Positions 13,350 to 23,933 are shown, counted from the stretch's first letter. The stretch is DNA of 64,000 nucleotides from an uncultured beta proteobacterium (GCA_903871735.1 CAIQHU010000080.1:35037-99036), one strand, 5' to 3'. Made by a program: numbers and translations. Notes: a model not told the origin generated them from the sequence alone.

Positions 13350-14474
13350 ATGAGACTTGGTTACTTTACAATGCCCTTACACCCCTTGCATCGCGATGGG
13401 ACTGAAACACTCCACGAAGACCGTCAAACAATTATTTTTGCGGATCAGCTGGGCTTTTATGATGCCTTTATTGGTGAACACCTGACTGATCAAGCTGAAA
13501 ATGTCACGAACAGTATGATTTTTTTGGCAACGCTGATTTTTGAGACTAAACAAATCAAATTAGGCACTGGCACCTCGAACCTTTCCCACGCCCACCCAAC
13601 TCTCTTGGCCGCTCAAGCAGCCATGTTTGATCATCTTGCTAAAGGTCGCTTTATTTTCGGCATTAGCCCAGGAGCACTAGCCTCCGATGCAGAAGCTCTT
13701 GGTATTTTAAGCGAAGATCGTGGCCAAATATTTGCTGAGGCAATCGATGTCATCCTAGCTATTTGGCAGGGCGAGCCGCCCTACAATATCGACCTTCCGA
13801 ATAATCGCTTTAAAGTGAGCGTAGAAAAAACCCAAGTTCTTGAAATTGGTCGAGGACATATCATGAAGCCCTTCCAAAAACCTTATCCTGAAATAGTTGG
13901 AACTGTCGTCGCACCTTTTTCTAAGGGCGTAATTGCCATGGGACAAAGAGACTTTCATCCCATGTCAGCAAACTTTCTTCTAGATAATTGGCTACCAAGT
14001 CATTGGGCTAATTATTCAGCAGGTAAGGAACTGGCTGGACAAAAAGCTTTAGCGAAAGACTGGCGGGTGGCTAGAACAGTTTTTGTTGGCGATAACTCTA
14101 CAATTGCCAAAAGCTATGGTAAAGAAAATGCTGATAGCCCTTACCGCTACTATTACCAACAAATGTATACCAAAATGAAGATTTCTAATCGGCATGTCAT
14201 CTTTAAAAAGCATCAAGATGATGACGATAGTACGATTACTCTGGATAAAATTTTGGATGAGCTTGTTATCTCTGGAACAGTTAATGAAGTAGTCGATCAA
14301 ATCCTCGCTCTGCAAGAAAAAGTGGGTACGATCGGAGAAATAGTCTATGCCGGCATGGATCTAGTCGATCCAGCACTTGGCAGAAGGTCTATGGAACTCA
14401 TGGCGCACGAAGTGATGCCACGCGTGAATGAGGCACTAGGTCTTGGCTATCAAACGAATGCCGATGCTACTTAA
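13350..14474 (+). CDS. Luciferase-like (LLM class) flavin-dependent monooxygenase
   Basis: A 374-residue TIM-barrel protein of the bacterial luciferase-like family, which uses reduced FMN or F420-type flavin and oxygen. Typical blocks are the strand RLGYFTMPLHP, GFYDAFIGEHL, KLGTGTSNLSHAHPTLLA and GRFIFGISPGAL. It resembles the alkanal or limonene monooxygenase branch, but the substrate is not known. AGGA four bases before the ATG serves as the ribosome site. It stands alone: divergent from pyrG and convergent with comEC. An exact inverted repeat lies directly upstream. Confidence 0.85.
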   Translation: MRLGYFTMPLHPLHRDGTETLHEDRQTIIFADQLGFYDAFIGEHLTDQAENVTNSMIFLATLIFETKQIKLGTGTSNLSHAHPTLLAAQAAMFDHLAKGRFIFGISPGALASDAEALGILSEDRGQIFAEAIDVILAIWQGEPPYNIDLPNNRFKVSVEKTQVLEIGRGHIMKPFQKPYPEIVGTVVAPFSKGVIAMGQRDFHPMSANFLLDNWLPSHWANYSAGKELAGQKALAKDWRVARTVFVGDNSTIAKSYGKENADSPYRYYYQQMYTKMKISNRHVIFKKHQDDDDSTITLDKILDELVISGTVNEVVDQILALQEKVGTIGEIVYAGMDLVDPALGRRSMELMAHEVMPRVNEALGLGYQTNADAT

Positions 14475-14487
14475 ATTGCTCTAACAA

Positions 14488-16956
14488 TCAATTTCGTTGA
14501 AAAATTCTGGTGAACACGTCTTTTTTTGATGTCCACGTTTGCGCACCCGTCTGACTTGTGTCCTTTAAATCAATGCCCATGGCCTGATATCGCCTAACCA
14601 CTACCGGATGAGGATGGCCATATCTGTTCCGGTAGCCCGATTGTGAAAATGCATCGTGGGGTTTGAGCTGATTCAAAAATAATGCCGTCGATGAAGTCTT
14701 ACTCCCATGATGTGGCGCCATGACAATCCGGTTTCTAGTAGCAATCATCTGCTTGTGCTGCACTTGCGCCATCAAACGATTTACAACCTCCCGCTCACCG
14801 CCACTTTCAATATCACCTGTTAACCACACTGAGTGAAATCGATTTCTGACCTCTAATACACAACTCATTTCATTGGGCTTACCCTGAAAAAAATGCTCCT
14901 CAAAGGTGGTCTTTTTATCTGGGTGCCAAATAATAAAATCGACTCCATCCCACTGCCACTGCGATCCTGCTTTACAGGGCATAAGCGGGAGGTGATTTTT
15001 GATCAATTCGCGTTGCAGAAGATGCTTACCCGGAATGCTGCCAATTGCCGACTGTACAGGATATTCCTGAATAATACTCACTAAACCACCAATATGGTCA
15101 GCGTCTTGATGACTGATCACCAAGCGATCTAAAGACCGTATATCCTCGGCACGCAAATAGGGCATGATTACTCTGCGACCAGGATCAAAGTTACCTCGAC
15201 TAGTTGGACCCGTATCGTATAGCAAGTGATGTTCCTTCGTTTTTATCAATACGGCACTACCTTGGCCTATATCCCAAACTAACATCTCAAACTCTCCATG
15301 GGCAATGCCATTCCCAAAAAGCCATTGCCTAGGAATGAGTAAACTGAAACATATACAGGTTCCAAATAATCTGGATTTCCAAGAATGGATTAGCGGACCA
15401 GACCGAATACTAAGCGCAACACCAATGAGCGCAATAACCAACATCCAACCCCACGGCTTAGCACCATATATGACCGCCCACTCCCACCCAGCCATCGGTT
15501 TTAAAAACCAAGCGACTACCCAAAAAGCTTGATGTGATAACCACAGGCACGTGTCACCCAACCACCAAGGTAAAACAACGCCTAGCATCGCTAAGGGCGT
15601 CACAATGAAGCTAATGATTGGGATGGCGATCGCATTAGCAAGTGGTGAGACTAAAGAAATCTGCGAAAACCACCATAAAGTCATTGGTATTAAGGCAATC
15701 GTAACTACCGCCTGCACGCGACAGGCCGCCCCTAAGGATTCTTTTAACTTTTCTATAAATAGTAAATCAACATCTGCCACCTCGCCATCACTTGCCGAAG
15801 GCATCGCATATAAAATTGCCGCCACCGCGCCAAAAGAGAGCCAAAATCCCGGTGTGTAAATGGCCCATGGGTTCAGAAAAAGTACCATGCCTAAAGCCCA
15901 CCACCAAATATCAAAGGGCTTTAATACCCGCCCTAACCATAATCCAAGCCCAACCACTCCAACCATCAACATGGTTCGCTGGGCTGGTATCTGAAATCCA
16001 GCTAGCCAGGTATAAATGAAAGCGGTGAAGAAGCCGACTAAAGCAGCAATCTTTTGTGCAGGTATCAGTATAGGTAGTCGGCCTCTGCGCCATAATTGGT
16101 TAGCAAACCAAGCACCAAGTCCAGCAAGCATCGTGACATGTAATCCAGAAATCGAAATTAAATGCCCAATGCCTGTCGTGTTAAAAATCTTCCAGTCCTC
16201 TTCGGAAATACTATTTTGATCGCCCATCACTAAGGCACTCATGACCCCTCGATAAATTGCCCCCTCGCCAAGAGATTGATGAACACGTGCACGAATCCAA
16301 GATCGTATCTGCTCCACCATGACTATAAAATGCCAATCCGAATGACCCACAAAACGCTCAGTCCCTTTTTGAACCTGACCAACTGCGCCGATATCTTGTA
16401 TCAGTAACCATCGCTCAAAATCAAATGTATGGGGATTCTTAAGACCCCTTGGCGTATTTAACTTCACATGAAATTGCCATACTTGCCCAGGATTGACTGG
16501 CTGCTTGACTGCTGGCATTGATAGATAAATCCGTTTGGGAATTTGCGTAGCATCTAAATCATCGCGCTTTTTTGAAAGAGACTTGGCAGATTCGACTATC
16601 AAATTCAGTTGTGCACCTCGCGCGGATAGCTTCGGTAAACTTTCTATATATCCTTGGATTCGCCATATTGTGCCGTCTAATGATGCGGGTAATTGTTGGG
16701 CTACTTTGGCGCGCTCAAGATAAGCTGTCCGGTAAAATCCGAGAATAAAAACTACCAGACAAAGACTACACACCACGAATAATTCGGATCGCTTGATCCT
16801 TCTTGCCTCCAAGTAATACAGTTTATAAATGACCGATCCAACATAAATGATGCCAAGACCTAAAAAAGGGATGATGAGGCTAAGATAGAGCTGCCACGAT
16901 TCAAAAAAAAGAGCGTAAAACTCCCCGGCAATCATTGCACCAATAAGTAAACGCAT
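14488..16956 (-). CDS. comEC: DNA internalization competence protein ComEC/Rec2
   Basis: Inner-membrane channel for single-stranded DNA during natural transformation. The 822 residues have two membrane helices at the N-terminus, an OB-like region, a block of many membrane helices including GHLISISGLHVTMLAGLG, and a C-terminal metallo-beta-lactamase-like domain with SHQDADHIGG and PHHGSKTSS, a possible nuclease. The architecture is complete. It starts five bases after the tatD stop, so it is probably the last gene of lolC-lolD-tatD-comEC. Its presence suggests that the organism could take up DNA, though pilus and other com genes are outside this window. Confidence 0.95.
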   Translation of the reverse strand: MRLLIGAMIAGEFYALFFESWQLYLSLIIPFLGLGIIYVGSVIYKLYYLEARRIKRSELFVVCSLCLVVFILGFYRTAYLERAKVAQQLPASLDGTIWRIQGYIESLPKLSARGAQLNLIVESAKSLSKKRDDLDATQIPKRIYLSMPAVKQPVNPGQVWQFHVKLNTPRGLKNPHTFDFERWLLIQDIGAVGQVQKGTERFVGHSDWHFIVMVEQIRSWIRARVHQSLGEGAIYRGVMSALVMGDQNSISEEDWKIFNTTGIGHLISISGLHVTMLAGLGAWFANQLWRRGRLPILIPAQKIAALVGFFTAFIYTWLAGFQIPAQRTMLMVGVVGLGLWLGRVLKPFDIWWWALGMVLFLNPWAIYTPGFWLSFGAVAAILYAMPSASDGEVADVDLLFIEKLKESLGAACRVQAVVTIALIPMTLWWFSQISLVSPLANAIAIPIISFIVTPLAMLGVVLPWWLGDTCLWLSHQAFWVVAWFLKPMAGWEWAVIYGAKPWGWMLVIALIGVALSIRSGPLIHSWKSRLFGTCICFSLLIPRQWLFGNGIAHGEFEMLVWDIGQGSAVLIKTKEHHLLYDTGPTSRGNFDPGRRVIMPYLRAEDIRSLDRLVISHQDADHIGGLVSIIQEYPVQSAIGSIPGKHLLQRELIKNHLPLMPCKAGSQWQWDGVDFIIWHPDKKTTFEEHFFQGKPNEMSCVLEVRNRFHSVWLTGDIESGGEREVVNRLMAQVQHKQMIATRNRIVMAPHHGSKTSSTALFLNQLKPHDAFSQSGYRNRYGHPHPVVVRRYQAMGIDLKDTSQTGAQTWTSKKDVFTRIFQRN

Positions 16957-16961
16957 GCAGT

Positions 16962-17786
16962 TTAAGCAATAGGATTTGCTTGAATTAAGGACTGCCAGCG
17001 TGGTAGAACTACCAGCGCATTTTGTAAGGCTTGCTGACTAACAAACTCCTCCTCCAGATTACGCAACTTGACAAACTCTTGCGCAATGCGAGGAAGATTA
17101 GCTGGTTCATTTCGGCTCTCACCCTCCTCTTTTAACCAGGCTGGTGGTATGTCAGGGGCATCTGTCTCCAAGACAAAAGAGTCTAGAGGTAAGTCGCAAG
17201 CTAAGCGTCGAATTTGTAGAGCACGCTCAAAAGTGAGCGTACCACCAAAACCTAATTTAAAGTTTAAATCTAAAAATTGTTGGGCTTGTACAAAACTCCC
17301 ATTGAATGCATGCGCAATACCACCAGATACCTTGGTTTGACGCAAACGCTTGAGTATTTGATCTTGAGATTTGCGTACATGCAAGATCACTGGCAATTGA
17401 TGCTGCCTCGCTAATAAGAGTTGTTGCTCAAAAAACCACTCTTGCTTGGCATTGTCTAATTCTTTGACAAAATAATCTAAACCGATTTCACCAATGCCAA
17501 CAAATCTTGGATGATCCAAATACTTCAAAATAGCTTCTCGCAAGAGGTCCAGGTCACCCTCGAGCGCCCCAGGAGTATACAAAGGATGAATCCCTAAAGT
17601 AAAACTCAAATAAGGGATTAACCCATGCCACTGCTCGACAATACCGACTACTTTTTCAATATCACAGACTTGTACAACCGGAATTAAAATACCCTGAACT
17701 CCGCGCTCGGCAGCTCTTGCCAAAACCAGGGATAAATCCTGCTCAAACTCCGTGGCGTCTAAGTGACAATGGGTATCTAACCACAT
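16962..17786 (-). CDS. TatD family metal-dependent DNase
   Basis: A 274-residue amidohydrolase-fold protein. Metal ligands are visible in DTHCHLD at the N-terminus, GIGEIGLDYF in the middle and VLETDAPDIPP near the end. TatD relatives have 3'-5' exonuclease or deoxyribonuclease activity; the YjjV, YcfH and TatD subgroups are hard to separate by eye. It starts five bases after lolD stops and is followed at once by comEC, so the three are probably co-transcribed. Confidence 0.9.
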   Translation of the reverse strand: MWLDTHCHLDATEFEQDLSLVLARAAERGVQGILIPVVQVCDIEKVVGIVEQWHGLIPYLSFTLGIHPLYTPGALEGDLDLLREAILKYLDHPRFVGIGEIGLDYFVKELDNAKQEWFFEQQLLLARQHQLPVILHVRKSQDQILKRLRQTKVSGGIAHAFNGSFVQAQQFLDLNFKLGFGGTLTFERALQIRRLACDLPLDSFVLETDAPDIPPAWLKEEGESRNEPANLPRIAQEFVKLRNLEEEFVSQQALQNALVVLPRWQSLIQANPIA

Positions 17787-17791
17787 ACACG

Positions 17792-18565
17792 CTAAGCAGC
17801 ACTATTTTGGTTGCGCGTCACATCAACTAAAACTCCCTGCTCTAAACGTAAGATACGATCGCAACGCTTTGCACGTAGGGGATCATGCGTCACAATCACA
17901 AAAGCAGTTCCTAGATTTTGAGCAACTTCGATCATTAAATCAAATACTTGATCAGCAGTCTTTGTATCTAAGTTACCGGTCGGCTCATCTGCCAGAACGC
18001 AACTGGGTCGCCCAACTAATGCCCGAGCAACTGCCACGCGTTGTCGCTCGCCACCAGAGAGCATACCGGGTGTATGCCTTAAGCGACTACCTAGACCAAC
18101 TTGAATCAAAATAGCCTCCGCTTGAGACTGTGCTTGGGACTTTGATAGTCCCCGAATTCGTAATGGCATCGCCACATTTTCTAAAGCGCTAAATTCAGGT
18201 AATAAATGATGAAACTGATATATAAAGCCTAGTTCTTTATTCCGTAAATAATTTTGCTGTGCTTCGTCTAATAAGGTAAATTCAATACCAGACAGGGTAA
18301 TCGAACCGGCTGTAGCATCATCTAGCCCACCTAAAATATGTAGCAAGGTACTTTTACCAGAGCCTGAAGCCCCCACAATCGCAACTTTTTCACCAGGCTG
18401 AACTTGAAAATCAATCCCTCGTAAAACCTCAAGTGCTTCAACGTCTCCCCCAAAAACCTTCACAACTCCCCGAGCTTCTAAAGCCGGCGACTGCATTTGG
18501 GGCTCAGGCGCAAATGCGTCCTGCTTTAAATTCTCCCACATACTCTCACGGAGCCCTTTATTCAT
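17792..18565 (-). CDS. lolD: Lipoprotein-releasing ABC transporter ATPase LolD
   Basis: ATPase of the LolCDE complex that releases lipoproteins from the inner membrane to LolA. Walker A is GASGSGKST (residues 65-73), the ABC signature is [15 protein letters not shown] and Walker B is [12 protein letters not shown]. The 257 residues include an N-terminal extension of about 25. The start overlaps the lolC end by eight bases; a Met at residue 9 is a second possible start just after the overlap. Confidence 0.95.
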   Translation of the reverse strand: MNKGLRESMWENLKQDAFAPEPQMQSPALEARGVVKVFGGDVEALEVLRGIDFQVQPGEKVAIVGASGSGKSTLLHILGGLDDATAGSITLSGIEFTLLDEAQQNYLRNKELGFIYQFHHLLPEFSALENVAMPLRIRGLSKSQAQSQAEAILIQVGLGSRLRHTPGMLSGGERQRVAVARALVGRPSCVLADEPTGNLDTKTADQVFDLMIEVAQNLGTAFVIVTHDPLRAKRCDRILRLEQGVLVDVTRNQNSAA

Positions 18566-19838
18566 ATCTCAAGGCCTCCGCAGGTTTAACCCTTGAAGCC
18601 CTTGAACTGGGGTATAAAGTGGCTAACAAACTCAGGCCAAAAGCCATACCGCCAACCTTCACAACATCCTCTAGGTGTATATCGGAGGGTAATTGACTAA
18701 TAAAATAAATATCTTTAGGTAAAAACTGTACTCGAAATAAGCCTTCAATCACCGGCACAATGACATCAATATTGCTAGCAATCAAAACCCCAATCAATAC
18801 CCCAAGTACTGAACCTAAAATTCCAATGGATAAACCCTGCACGAAAAAGATTTTTTGGATCATCCGCCCCGAGGCTCCCATAGTTCTTAAAATGGCAATA
18901 TCAGCTTGTTTATCAGTTACCGTCATCACCAAAGTTGAGACTAAGTTAAATGTTGCAACGGCAATAATTAAGGCCAAAATAATAAACATCATCCGTTTTT
19001 CAGTCTGTACGGCTGCAAACCAGTTACGATTCAACATGGACCAATCCACAGCAATTAAATTGGGTGGAATTTCAGCATTTAATCGTTGCGAAATTAGAGG
19101 CGCCAAAGTCATATCGTCTAATTTCACCCGCAAACCCGTCGGCCCAGGCGCCTTCACTAAAGCGGCCACATCTTGCCAATGCATAATGGCTAAACTACTG
19201 TCGTACTCGTAATGACCACTATCAATAATCCCAACAATCGTGCAAACTCTTTGCCGAGGTAACACGCCTGCAGGAGTCATATCACCATTTGGAACCATCA
19301 CCGAAATTTTGTCATTTAACTGAACACCCATCATCTGTGCCAACTGACTACCTAAAGCAATTCCAAACTGCCCCGCCTCTAAGGAGTTAATCGATCCCTG
19401 ACTAAACTGGCTCGGAATATCCGAAACTTGGAATTCCGTTTGGGGCGCAATCCCTCGTAATTCGACCCCTCGCATCATGGCTTGCCGAACTAATAAACCC
19501 TGCGTTTGTAATAAAGGTGCAACGCCAATCACATGTTCTTGTTTAGCGATGAAATCACTGACTCCCTCAATATCATTAATGCCCTCTTGAGAACGAATCT
19601 CCACATGCGAGAGCACCGAGAGCATCTTATCCCGAACTTCTTTTTGAAAACCATTCATGACCGATAAAACCACAATCAAAGCGGCAACACCCAACGCAAT
19701 TCCAACCATTGATAAAGTTGATATAAATGACAAAAAGCCATCCCGACGAGAGCCTAAAGTCTTCCTTTTAGCACGCACATAACGTATACCAATTTCCATA
19801 TAGATCGGCAACTCGAAAAGGGATTTAAGTGATTTCAT
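18558..19838 (-). CDS. lolC: Lipoprotein-releasing ABC transporter permease LolC/E
   Basis: Membrane part of the lipoprotein sorting machine. The 426 residues have one N-terminal helix (around residues 39-65), a large periplasmic domain and three C-terminal helices, the FtsX/MacB fold. Conserved text includes RYVRAKR and [28 protein letters not shown]. Only one permease gene is present here, so the complex may be a LolF-type homodimer, as in many non-enteric proteobacteria; a second copy elsewhere cannot be excluded. TAAACT ends six bases before the ATG and no ribosome site with proper spacing is seen. Confidence 0.93.
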   Translation of the reverse strand: MKSLKSLFELPIYMEIGIRYVRAKRKTLGSRRDGFLSFISTLSMVGIALGVAALIVVLSVMNGFQKEVRDKMLSVLSHVEIRSQEGINDIEGVSDFIAKQEHVIGVAPLLQTQGLLVRQAMMRGVELRGIAPQTEFQVSDIPSQFSQGSINSLEAGQFGIALGSQLAQMMGVQLNDKISVMVPNGDMTPAGVLPRQRVCTIVGIIDSGHYEYDSSLAIMHWQDVAALVKAPGPTGLRVKLDDMTLAPLISQRLNAEIPPNLIAVDWSMLNRNWFAAVQTEKRMMFIILALIIAVATFNLVSTLVMTVTDKQADIAILRTMGASGRMIQKIFFVQGLSIGILGSVLGVLIGVLIASNIDVIVPVIEGLFRVQFLPKDIYFISQLPSDIHLEDVVKVGGMAFGLSLLATLYPSSRASRVKPAEALRYE

Positions 19839-19844
19839 CCCTAT

Positions 19845-19850
19845 AGTTTA
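19845..19850 (-). promoter_or_regulatory. -10-like TAAACT immediately before lolC
   Basis: TAAACT plus six bases leads straight to the lolC ATG. The only G-rich bases (AGGG) touch the ATG and are too close to act as a ribosome site. The -35 is weak. Confidence 0.35.
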
Positions 19851-19870
19851 GTATTTTCTGAAATGCCACA

Positions 19871-19876
19871 TAAAAT
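19871..19876 (+). promoter_or_regulatory. -10-like TAAAAT immediately before the rpfE-like gene
   Basis: TAAAAT is followed by seven bases and the ATG at 19884. It supports that ATG over the one at 19863, which would lie upstream of the predicted transcript start. Confidence 0.35.
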
Positions 19877-19883
19877 AAGGGCT

Positions 19884-20894
19884 ATGACTACCCATTTATC
19901 GATACTTTGCCCTAGTCTTGTAAGCTCTCTAGAAAATCCAGATGATTCGATTTTCGAACAAAAGGGCAGCTGGCAAGAAATTTTCTGCCTAGGGAGTGAT
20001 CTTCCCTGCGCAGCTCTTTGGGCGAATACCAAAACACCTATCGAAAGCACCTCTACCTGGTCTTGTCTAGAGCTAGTCCATCTGCACGCAACCCGCGACC
20101 ATCTGGTCTTAATTGATCCGAGGATCCTTGAGGTGGATGCTGCAGAGGAGTTGGCTTTGCGTTTAAGCGTACAAGATATCCTCCAGGAATTCTTACCCGG
20201 TCAGAACATTTTTACTAAAAATCGCTGGCTAATCTCCTCAGAGCTATTGAAGTCCGTCAAAACCTCCAGCCCAGCTTTAGCCGCTGGCAGAAATATTGAT
20301 ATTTGGATGCCCCGTGATACTTCTCAAGCTGGTCTGGCCAAAAAATGGCGGCAGCTTCAAAATGAAATCCAGATGGTTTGGCATGATCATCCGGTCAATC
20401 TGCAACGCCAGGACTTAGGACAATTGCCGATCAACTCGCTTTGGCTCTATGGTATAGGTACCCTGGAAGATATTCAACCGCATCCCATGATCGAATCAAT
20501 GACGCACGTCTATTCACCAAATGAGCTCATTCAAACTGCCGCAATGTATTTACAAAAAACATCTACGCCTACCCCCCCCAATCTGTTACTTCCCATGCCT
20601 GATGGCCATCACCTCATTGATTTTTATCAACAAACGAGTGCCCAGGAATGGCAAGTCTTCTGGGAACAGCTAGTCTTAGGGATCAAACAGGAAAAATTGA
20701 ACCGAGTAGAATTGCTACAAAGTAAGAATGGCAACTTCTATAGTACCCAAATTGATAAAAAATTATTCAATGCCAGCCTCATCCAGCGTATATTCTCACC
20801 CAAAAAATCTCAACAAACTCAATACCCGTCTTGGTCAGAGTTTAGTCAGCAAGCTATTTGGCACCCTTATAAATCCGTCCCCCACGAACAGTAG
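19884..20894 (+). CDS. RpfE-like conserved protein upstream of recJ
   Basis: A 336-residue protein of the group annotated as RpfE-type regulatory or phosphoglycerate-mutase-like proteins in Ralstonia and Xanthomonas. I recognise it mainly by position (rpfE-recJ-prfB-lysS in Xanthomonas) and by text such as WRQLQNEIQMVWHDHPVN and PINSLWLYGIG, with GRNIDIWMPR upstream. No signal peptide, membrane helix or catalytic motif is evident, and the molecular function is not established. An in-frame ATG seven codons upstream (19863) is an alternative start. It ends five bases before recJ. Confidence 0.75.
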   Translation: MTTHLSILCPSLVSSLENPDDSIFEQKGSWQEIFCLGSDLPCAALWANTKTPIESTSTWSCLELVHLHATRDHLVLIDPRILEVDAAEELALRLSVQDILQEFLPGQNIFTKNRWLISSELLKSVKTSSPALAAGRNIDIWMPRDTSQAGLAKKWRQLQNEIQMVWHDHPVNLQRQDLGQLPINSLWLYGIGTLEDIQPHPMIESMTHVYSPNELIQTAAMYLQKTSTPTPPNLLLPMPDGHHLIDFYQQTSAQEWQVFWEQLVLGIKQEKLNRVELLQSKNGNFYSTQIDKKLFNASLIQRIFSPKKSQQTQYPSWSEFSQQAIWHPYKSVPHEQ

Positions 20895-20899
20895 ACTCT

Positions 20900-22648
20900 A
20901 TGCACATCAAAGAACGTCCAATTAACCAAGAGGTATTGGAGCATTTAATTGAAAATGAGATCAGTCCTGTCATGGCCAAGTTATGGGCTAGTCGTGGCAT
21001 TCAGCATGCTTCAGAGCTATCTTTACAAATCAGCCAACTTATCCCTCCAAATGATTTAAAAGGCTGCCAGGAGGCTGCGCAATATCTTGCGCAGGCCCTA
21101 GCTGAGAACCGAAAAATTGTAATCGTGGCAGATTATGATTGCGATGGTGCGACCGCATGCGCTGTCGGAATCCTAGGTTTAGAAGAGCTCGGTCAATCTT
21201 TTAATAGTCAGATTGATTTCATCGTACCAAATCGTTTCACGATGGGTTATGGACTTACACCCGAAGTGGTTGAATTAGCAGCCAATCGAAATCCTCGCCC
21301 CGAAATTATCATCACTGTTGACAATGGCATTGCGAGTATTGATGGCGTTGCCTATGCCAATCGCTTGGGAATCGATGTCATTGTTACCGATCATCACCTG
21401 CCCGCAGATGAACTCCCTAAAGCCAAGCATATTGTTAATCCAAATCAACCAGGGTGCACTTTTTCGAGCAAAGCTCTAGCTGGCGTTGGTGTCATGTTTT
21501 ATCTCCTACTCGCGGTTCGAGCTGAGTTACGAGATTATTACCAGCTGTTTACTAAACAAACGCAACCTCAACTTTTACAGTTATTAGATCTAGTCGCCCT
21601 AGGTACGGTCGCAGATGTTGCCCAGTTAGATCGAAATAATCGTATTTTAGTATCCGCTGGCCTCAAGCGAATCCGGCAAGGTTTGATGTCACCAGGTATT
21701 GAAGCCCTCTTTCACATTGCTGGTAAAAGCCCAGGAGAAGCGAATACCTTTGATTTGGGTTTTAGTTTAGGACCACGCTTAAACGCAGCGGGTCGCTTAG
21801 CAGATATGACCCTCGGAATACAATGCCTACTGAGTAAAGACCTTTCACAAGCAAAGCGCCTAGCGCATGAACTCGATCAAATGAATCGCGAGCGACGTAG
21901 TATCGAAAATGAGATGAAAGTAAGCGCTCAGACGACCATGGCCCAACTTTCAGTCGAAGGTCGCCATGCACTTACTCTCTTCGAGCCGTCATGGCATCAG
22001 GGTGTAATTGGTATTCTAGCCTCGCGTTTAAAAGACGAGTACCACCGCCCAGTCATTGTATTTGCTCTTGCCGAAGAAAAAATGCCAGATGGTAAAGGCA
22101 TTCTTAAAGGCTCTGGCCGATCAATAACTAGCTTTCACATGCGAGACGCGCTAGACTGGATCTCTAAAAAATATCCTCAGATGATTTTAAAGTTTGGTGG
22201 ACATGCGATGGCCGCCGGCCTATCTATTCCTGAGGAAGATCTAGCATCTTTTGAACAAGCTTTTGCCAAAATAGCCCTGCAGTGGATTGAACCAGACGCC
22301 TTAAATCGTACGATTATGCATGACGGAACACTCCCGATTGCGCAAATGAATCAGCAATTCGCCGAGCAACTTTCTACAGCCATCTGGGGGCAGGGATTTC
22401 CAGAACCAGTTTTTGTCGGCCGCTTTGAGGTAATCAAGCAAACCACCTTAAAAGGCCGTCACCTGAAGGTGGAACTCATACCCATTGAAAACGGCTCAAG
22501 TAACCAAGACTCACAATCAATCTCTGGTATTTGGTTTGGTCATTCTGAAAATCTTCCGCCACAAACTTATCTGGCCTATCGCCTGCTCGTGGATCACTAT
22601 CTGAATTACCCAAGACTACAGATTCACATCGAAACAGCATTTAACTAG
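20900..22648 (+). CDS. recJ: Single-stranded-DNA-specific exonuclease RecJ
   Basis: 5'-3' single-strand DNA exonuclease for recombination and repair. DHH-family motifs are clear: ADYDCDGATA (near residue 80), TVDNGIAS and VTDHHLPADELP, then the DHHA1 domain with KFGGHAMAAGLSI. A C-terminal OB-like domain follows. The 582 residues match the family. It follows the rpfE-like gene after five bases and is probably co-transcribed with it. Confidence 0.96.
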   Translation: MHIKERPINQEVLEHLIENEISPVMAKLWASRGIQHASELSLQISQLIPPNDLKGCQEAAQYLAQALAENRKIVIVADYDCDGATACAVGILGLEELGQSFNSQIDFIVPNRFTMGYGLTPEVVELAANRNPRPEIIITVDNGIASIDGVAYANRLGIDVIVTDHHLPADELPKAKHIVNPNQPGCTFSSKALAGVGVMFYLLLAVRAELRDYYQLFTKQTQPQLLQLLDLVALGTVADVAQLDRNNRILVSAGLKRIRQGLMSPGIEALFHIAGKSPGEANTFDLGFSLGPRLNAAGRLADMTLGIQCLLSKDLSQAKRLAHELDQMNRERRSIENEMKVSAQTTMAQLSVEGRHALTLFEPSWHQGVIGILASRLKDEYHRPVIVFALAEEKMPDGKGILKGSGRSITSFHMRDALDWISKKYPQMILKFGGHAMAAGLSIPEEDLASFEQAFAKIALQWIEPDALNRTIMHDGTLPIAQMNQQFAEQLSTAIWGQGFPEPVFVGRFEVIKQTTLKGRHLKVELIPIENGSSNQDSQSISGIWFGHSENLPPQTYLAYRLLVDHYLNYPRLQIHIETAFN

Positions 22649-22816
22649 ATTTTACGGTTCTTAAAAACTTCTCTAAAAACGCCAGCACGCGCGAGATTTA
22701 TTTTAATAAGCATTTATTCGATTACCAATAATGCCTATTGCCTCTCAAAACAATTTCAAAAACTGCAAAAAAGTTACTAAATACTCTATTTTGGCAAACT
22801 GGCATGGGCAAAGCTT

Positions 22817-22822
22817 TATAAT
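22817..22822 (+). promoter_or_regulatory. -10 TATAAT immediately before prfB
   Basis: A perfect TATAAT is followed by six bases and the prfB ATG at 22829. There is no Shine-Dalgarno sequence, so the transcript would begin at the start codon. TTGGCA lies 20 bases upstream, which is long for a -35. Confidence 0.5.
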
Positions 22823-22828
22823 GTATAC

Positions 22829-23933
22829 ATGGAAGCCGAACGAATTAACTCACTACAGTCTCATCTTAACCTCTTACGCACCCGTGTTGTAGACCTTCGG
22901 GGGTATCTTTGACTTTGATAGTAAAAGTCAACGATTAATCGAGGTAAATCTTCAGTTAGAGGATCCCAAAGTTTGGGATGATCCTAAACAAGCGCAAGCT
23001 TTGGGTAAAGAAAAAAAAATGCTTGATGGTGTAGTTAACACCATCACTAAACTCGATAGCGACCTAGATGGCGCAATTGAACTCTTCGAACTAGCCGCTG
23101 CAGAATTAGATGATCAAACTCTTCAAGCGATCGAGGAAGATGAAAAAGCGATGGAATTCATCGTTGCAGACTTGGAGTTTCGTCGGATGTTTTCTAACCC
23201 GATGGACCCTTGTAATTGCTTTATCGATATCCAAGCCGGCGCTGGAGGGACTGAGGCCTGTGATTGGGCGAGTATGCTGCTTCGACAATACTTAAGATAC
23301 TGTGAACGAAAAGGCTTTAAAGCTGAAATTTTAGAAGAGTCAGACGGTGATGTGGCTGGTATTAAAAGTGCTACACTAAAAATTGACGGTGAATATGCTT
23401 TTGGTTTTTTGAGAACTGAAACGGGTGTCCACCGTCTCGTTCGAAAATCCCCTTTTGACTCCTCAGGCGGTCGACATACGTCCTTCTCAAGTATCTTTGT
23501 CTACCCAGAAATCGATGACTCCATCGAAATTGATATTAACCCAGCAGATATCCGAACAGATACCTACCGCGCGTCTGGCGCAGGCGGCCAACATATTAAT
23601 AAAACTGACTCGGCAGTACGTCTAACGCATCTACCTACTGGTATCGTCGTTCAGTGTCAGAATGATCGTAGTCAACACCGTAATCGTGCTGAAGCAATGA
23701 CAATGCTCAAGTCTCGGCTTTATGAGCATGAATTACGTAAGCGCCAAGTGGAGCAAGACAAACTAGAAGCTACGAAAACAGATGTGGGTTGGGGCCATCA
23801 AATCCGCTCCTATGTGTTAGACCAAAGTCGTATAAAAGATCTGCGCACGAATATCGAGATATCCAATACCCAAAAAGTTTTAGATGGCGATCTTGACCCC
23901 TTTATTGAAGCTAGCCTCAAAATGAATGTTTAA
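22829..23933 (+). CDS. prfB: Peptide chain release factor 2, with programmed +1 frameshift
   Basis: RF2 ends translation at UGA and UAA. The gene is in two frames: 27 codons from the ATG at 22829, then CTT followed by an in-frame TGA at 22910-22912, and the rest in the +1 frame from GAC at 22911. The shift site CGG-GGG-TAT-CTT-TGA-C keeps the GGGGGT Shine-Dalgarno-like stimulator and the slippery CTT-T known from E. coli. Joined, the protein has 367 residues. It shows the SPF stop-recognition tripeptide in [10 protein letters not shown] and the GGQ catalytic motif in [10 protein letters not shown]. Low RF2 lets the ribosome shift and make more RF2. lysS follows after 35 bases. The first 27 codons are missed by simple gene calls that start at 23001. 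Confidence 0.97.

Noticed and set aside
15305..16219. Run of plus-strand frames opposite comEC
   Set aside because: They are opposite a complete ComEC with recognisable domains and have no ribosome sites or family signatures.
22681..22816. Possible small RNA or structured leader before prfB
   Set aside because: No convincing stem with a terminator was found; the region looks like plain AT-rich promoter sequence.
23001..23933. prfB called as a 310-residue gene starting at 23001
   Set aside because: The frameshift site and the first 27 codons upstream give a full-length RF2; the shorter call misses the N-terminal domain.
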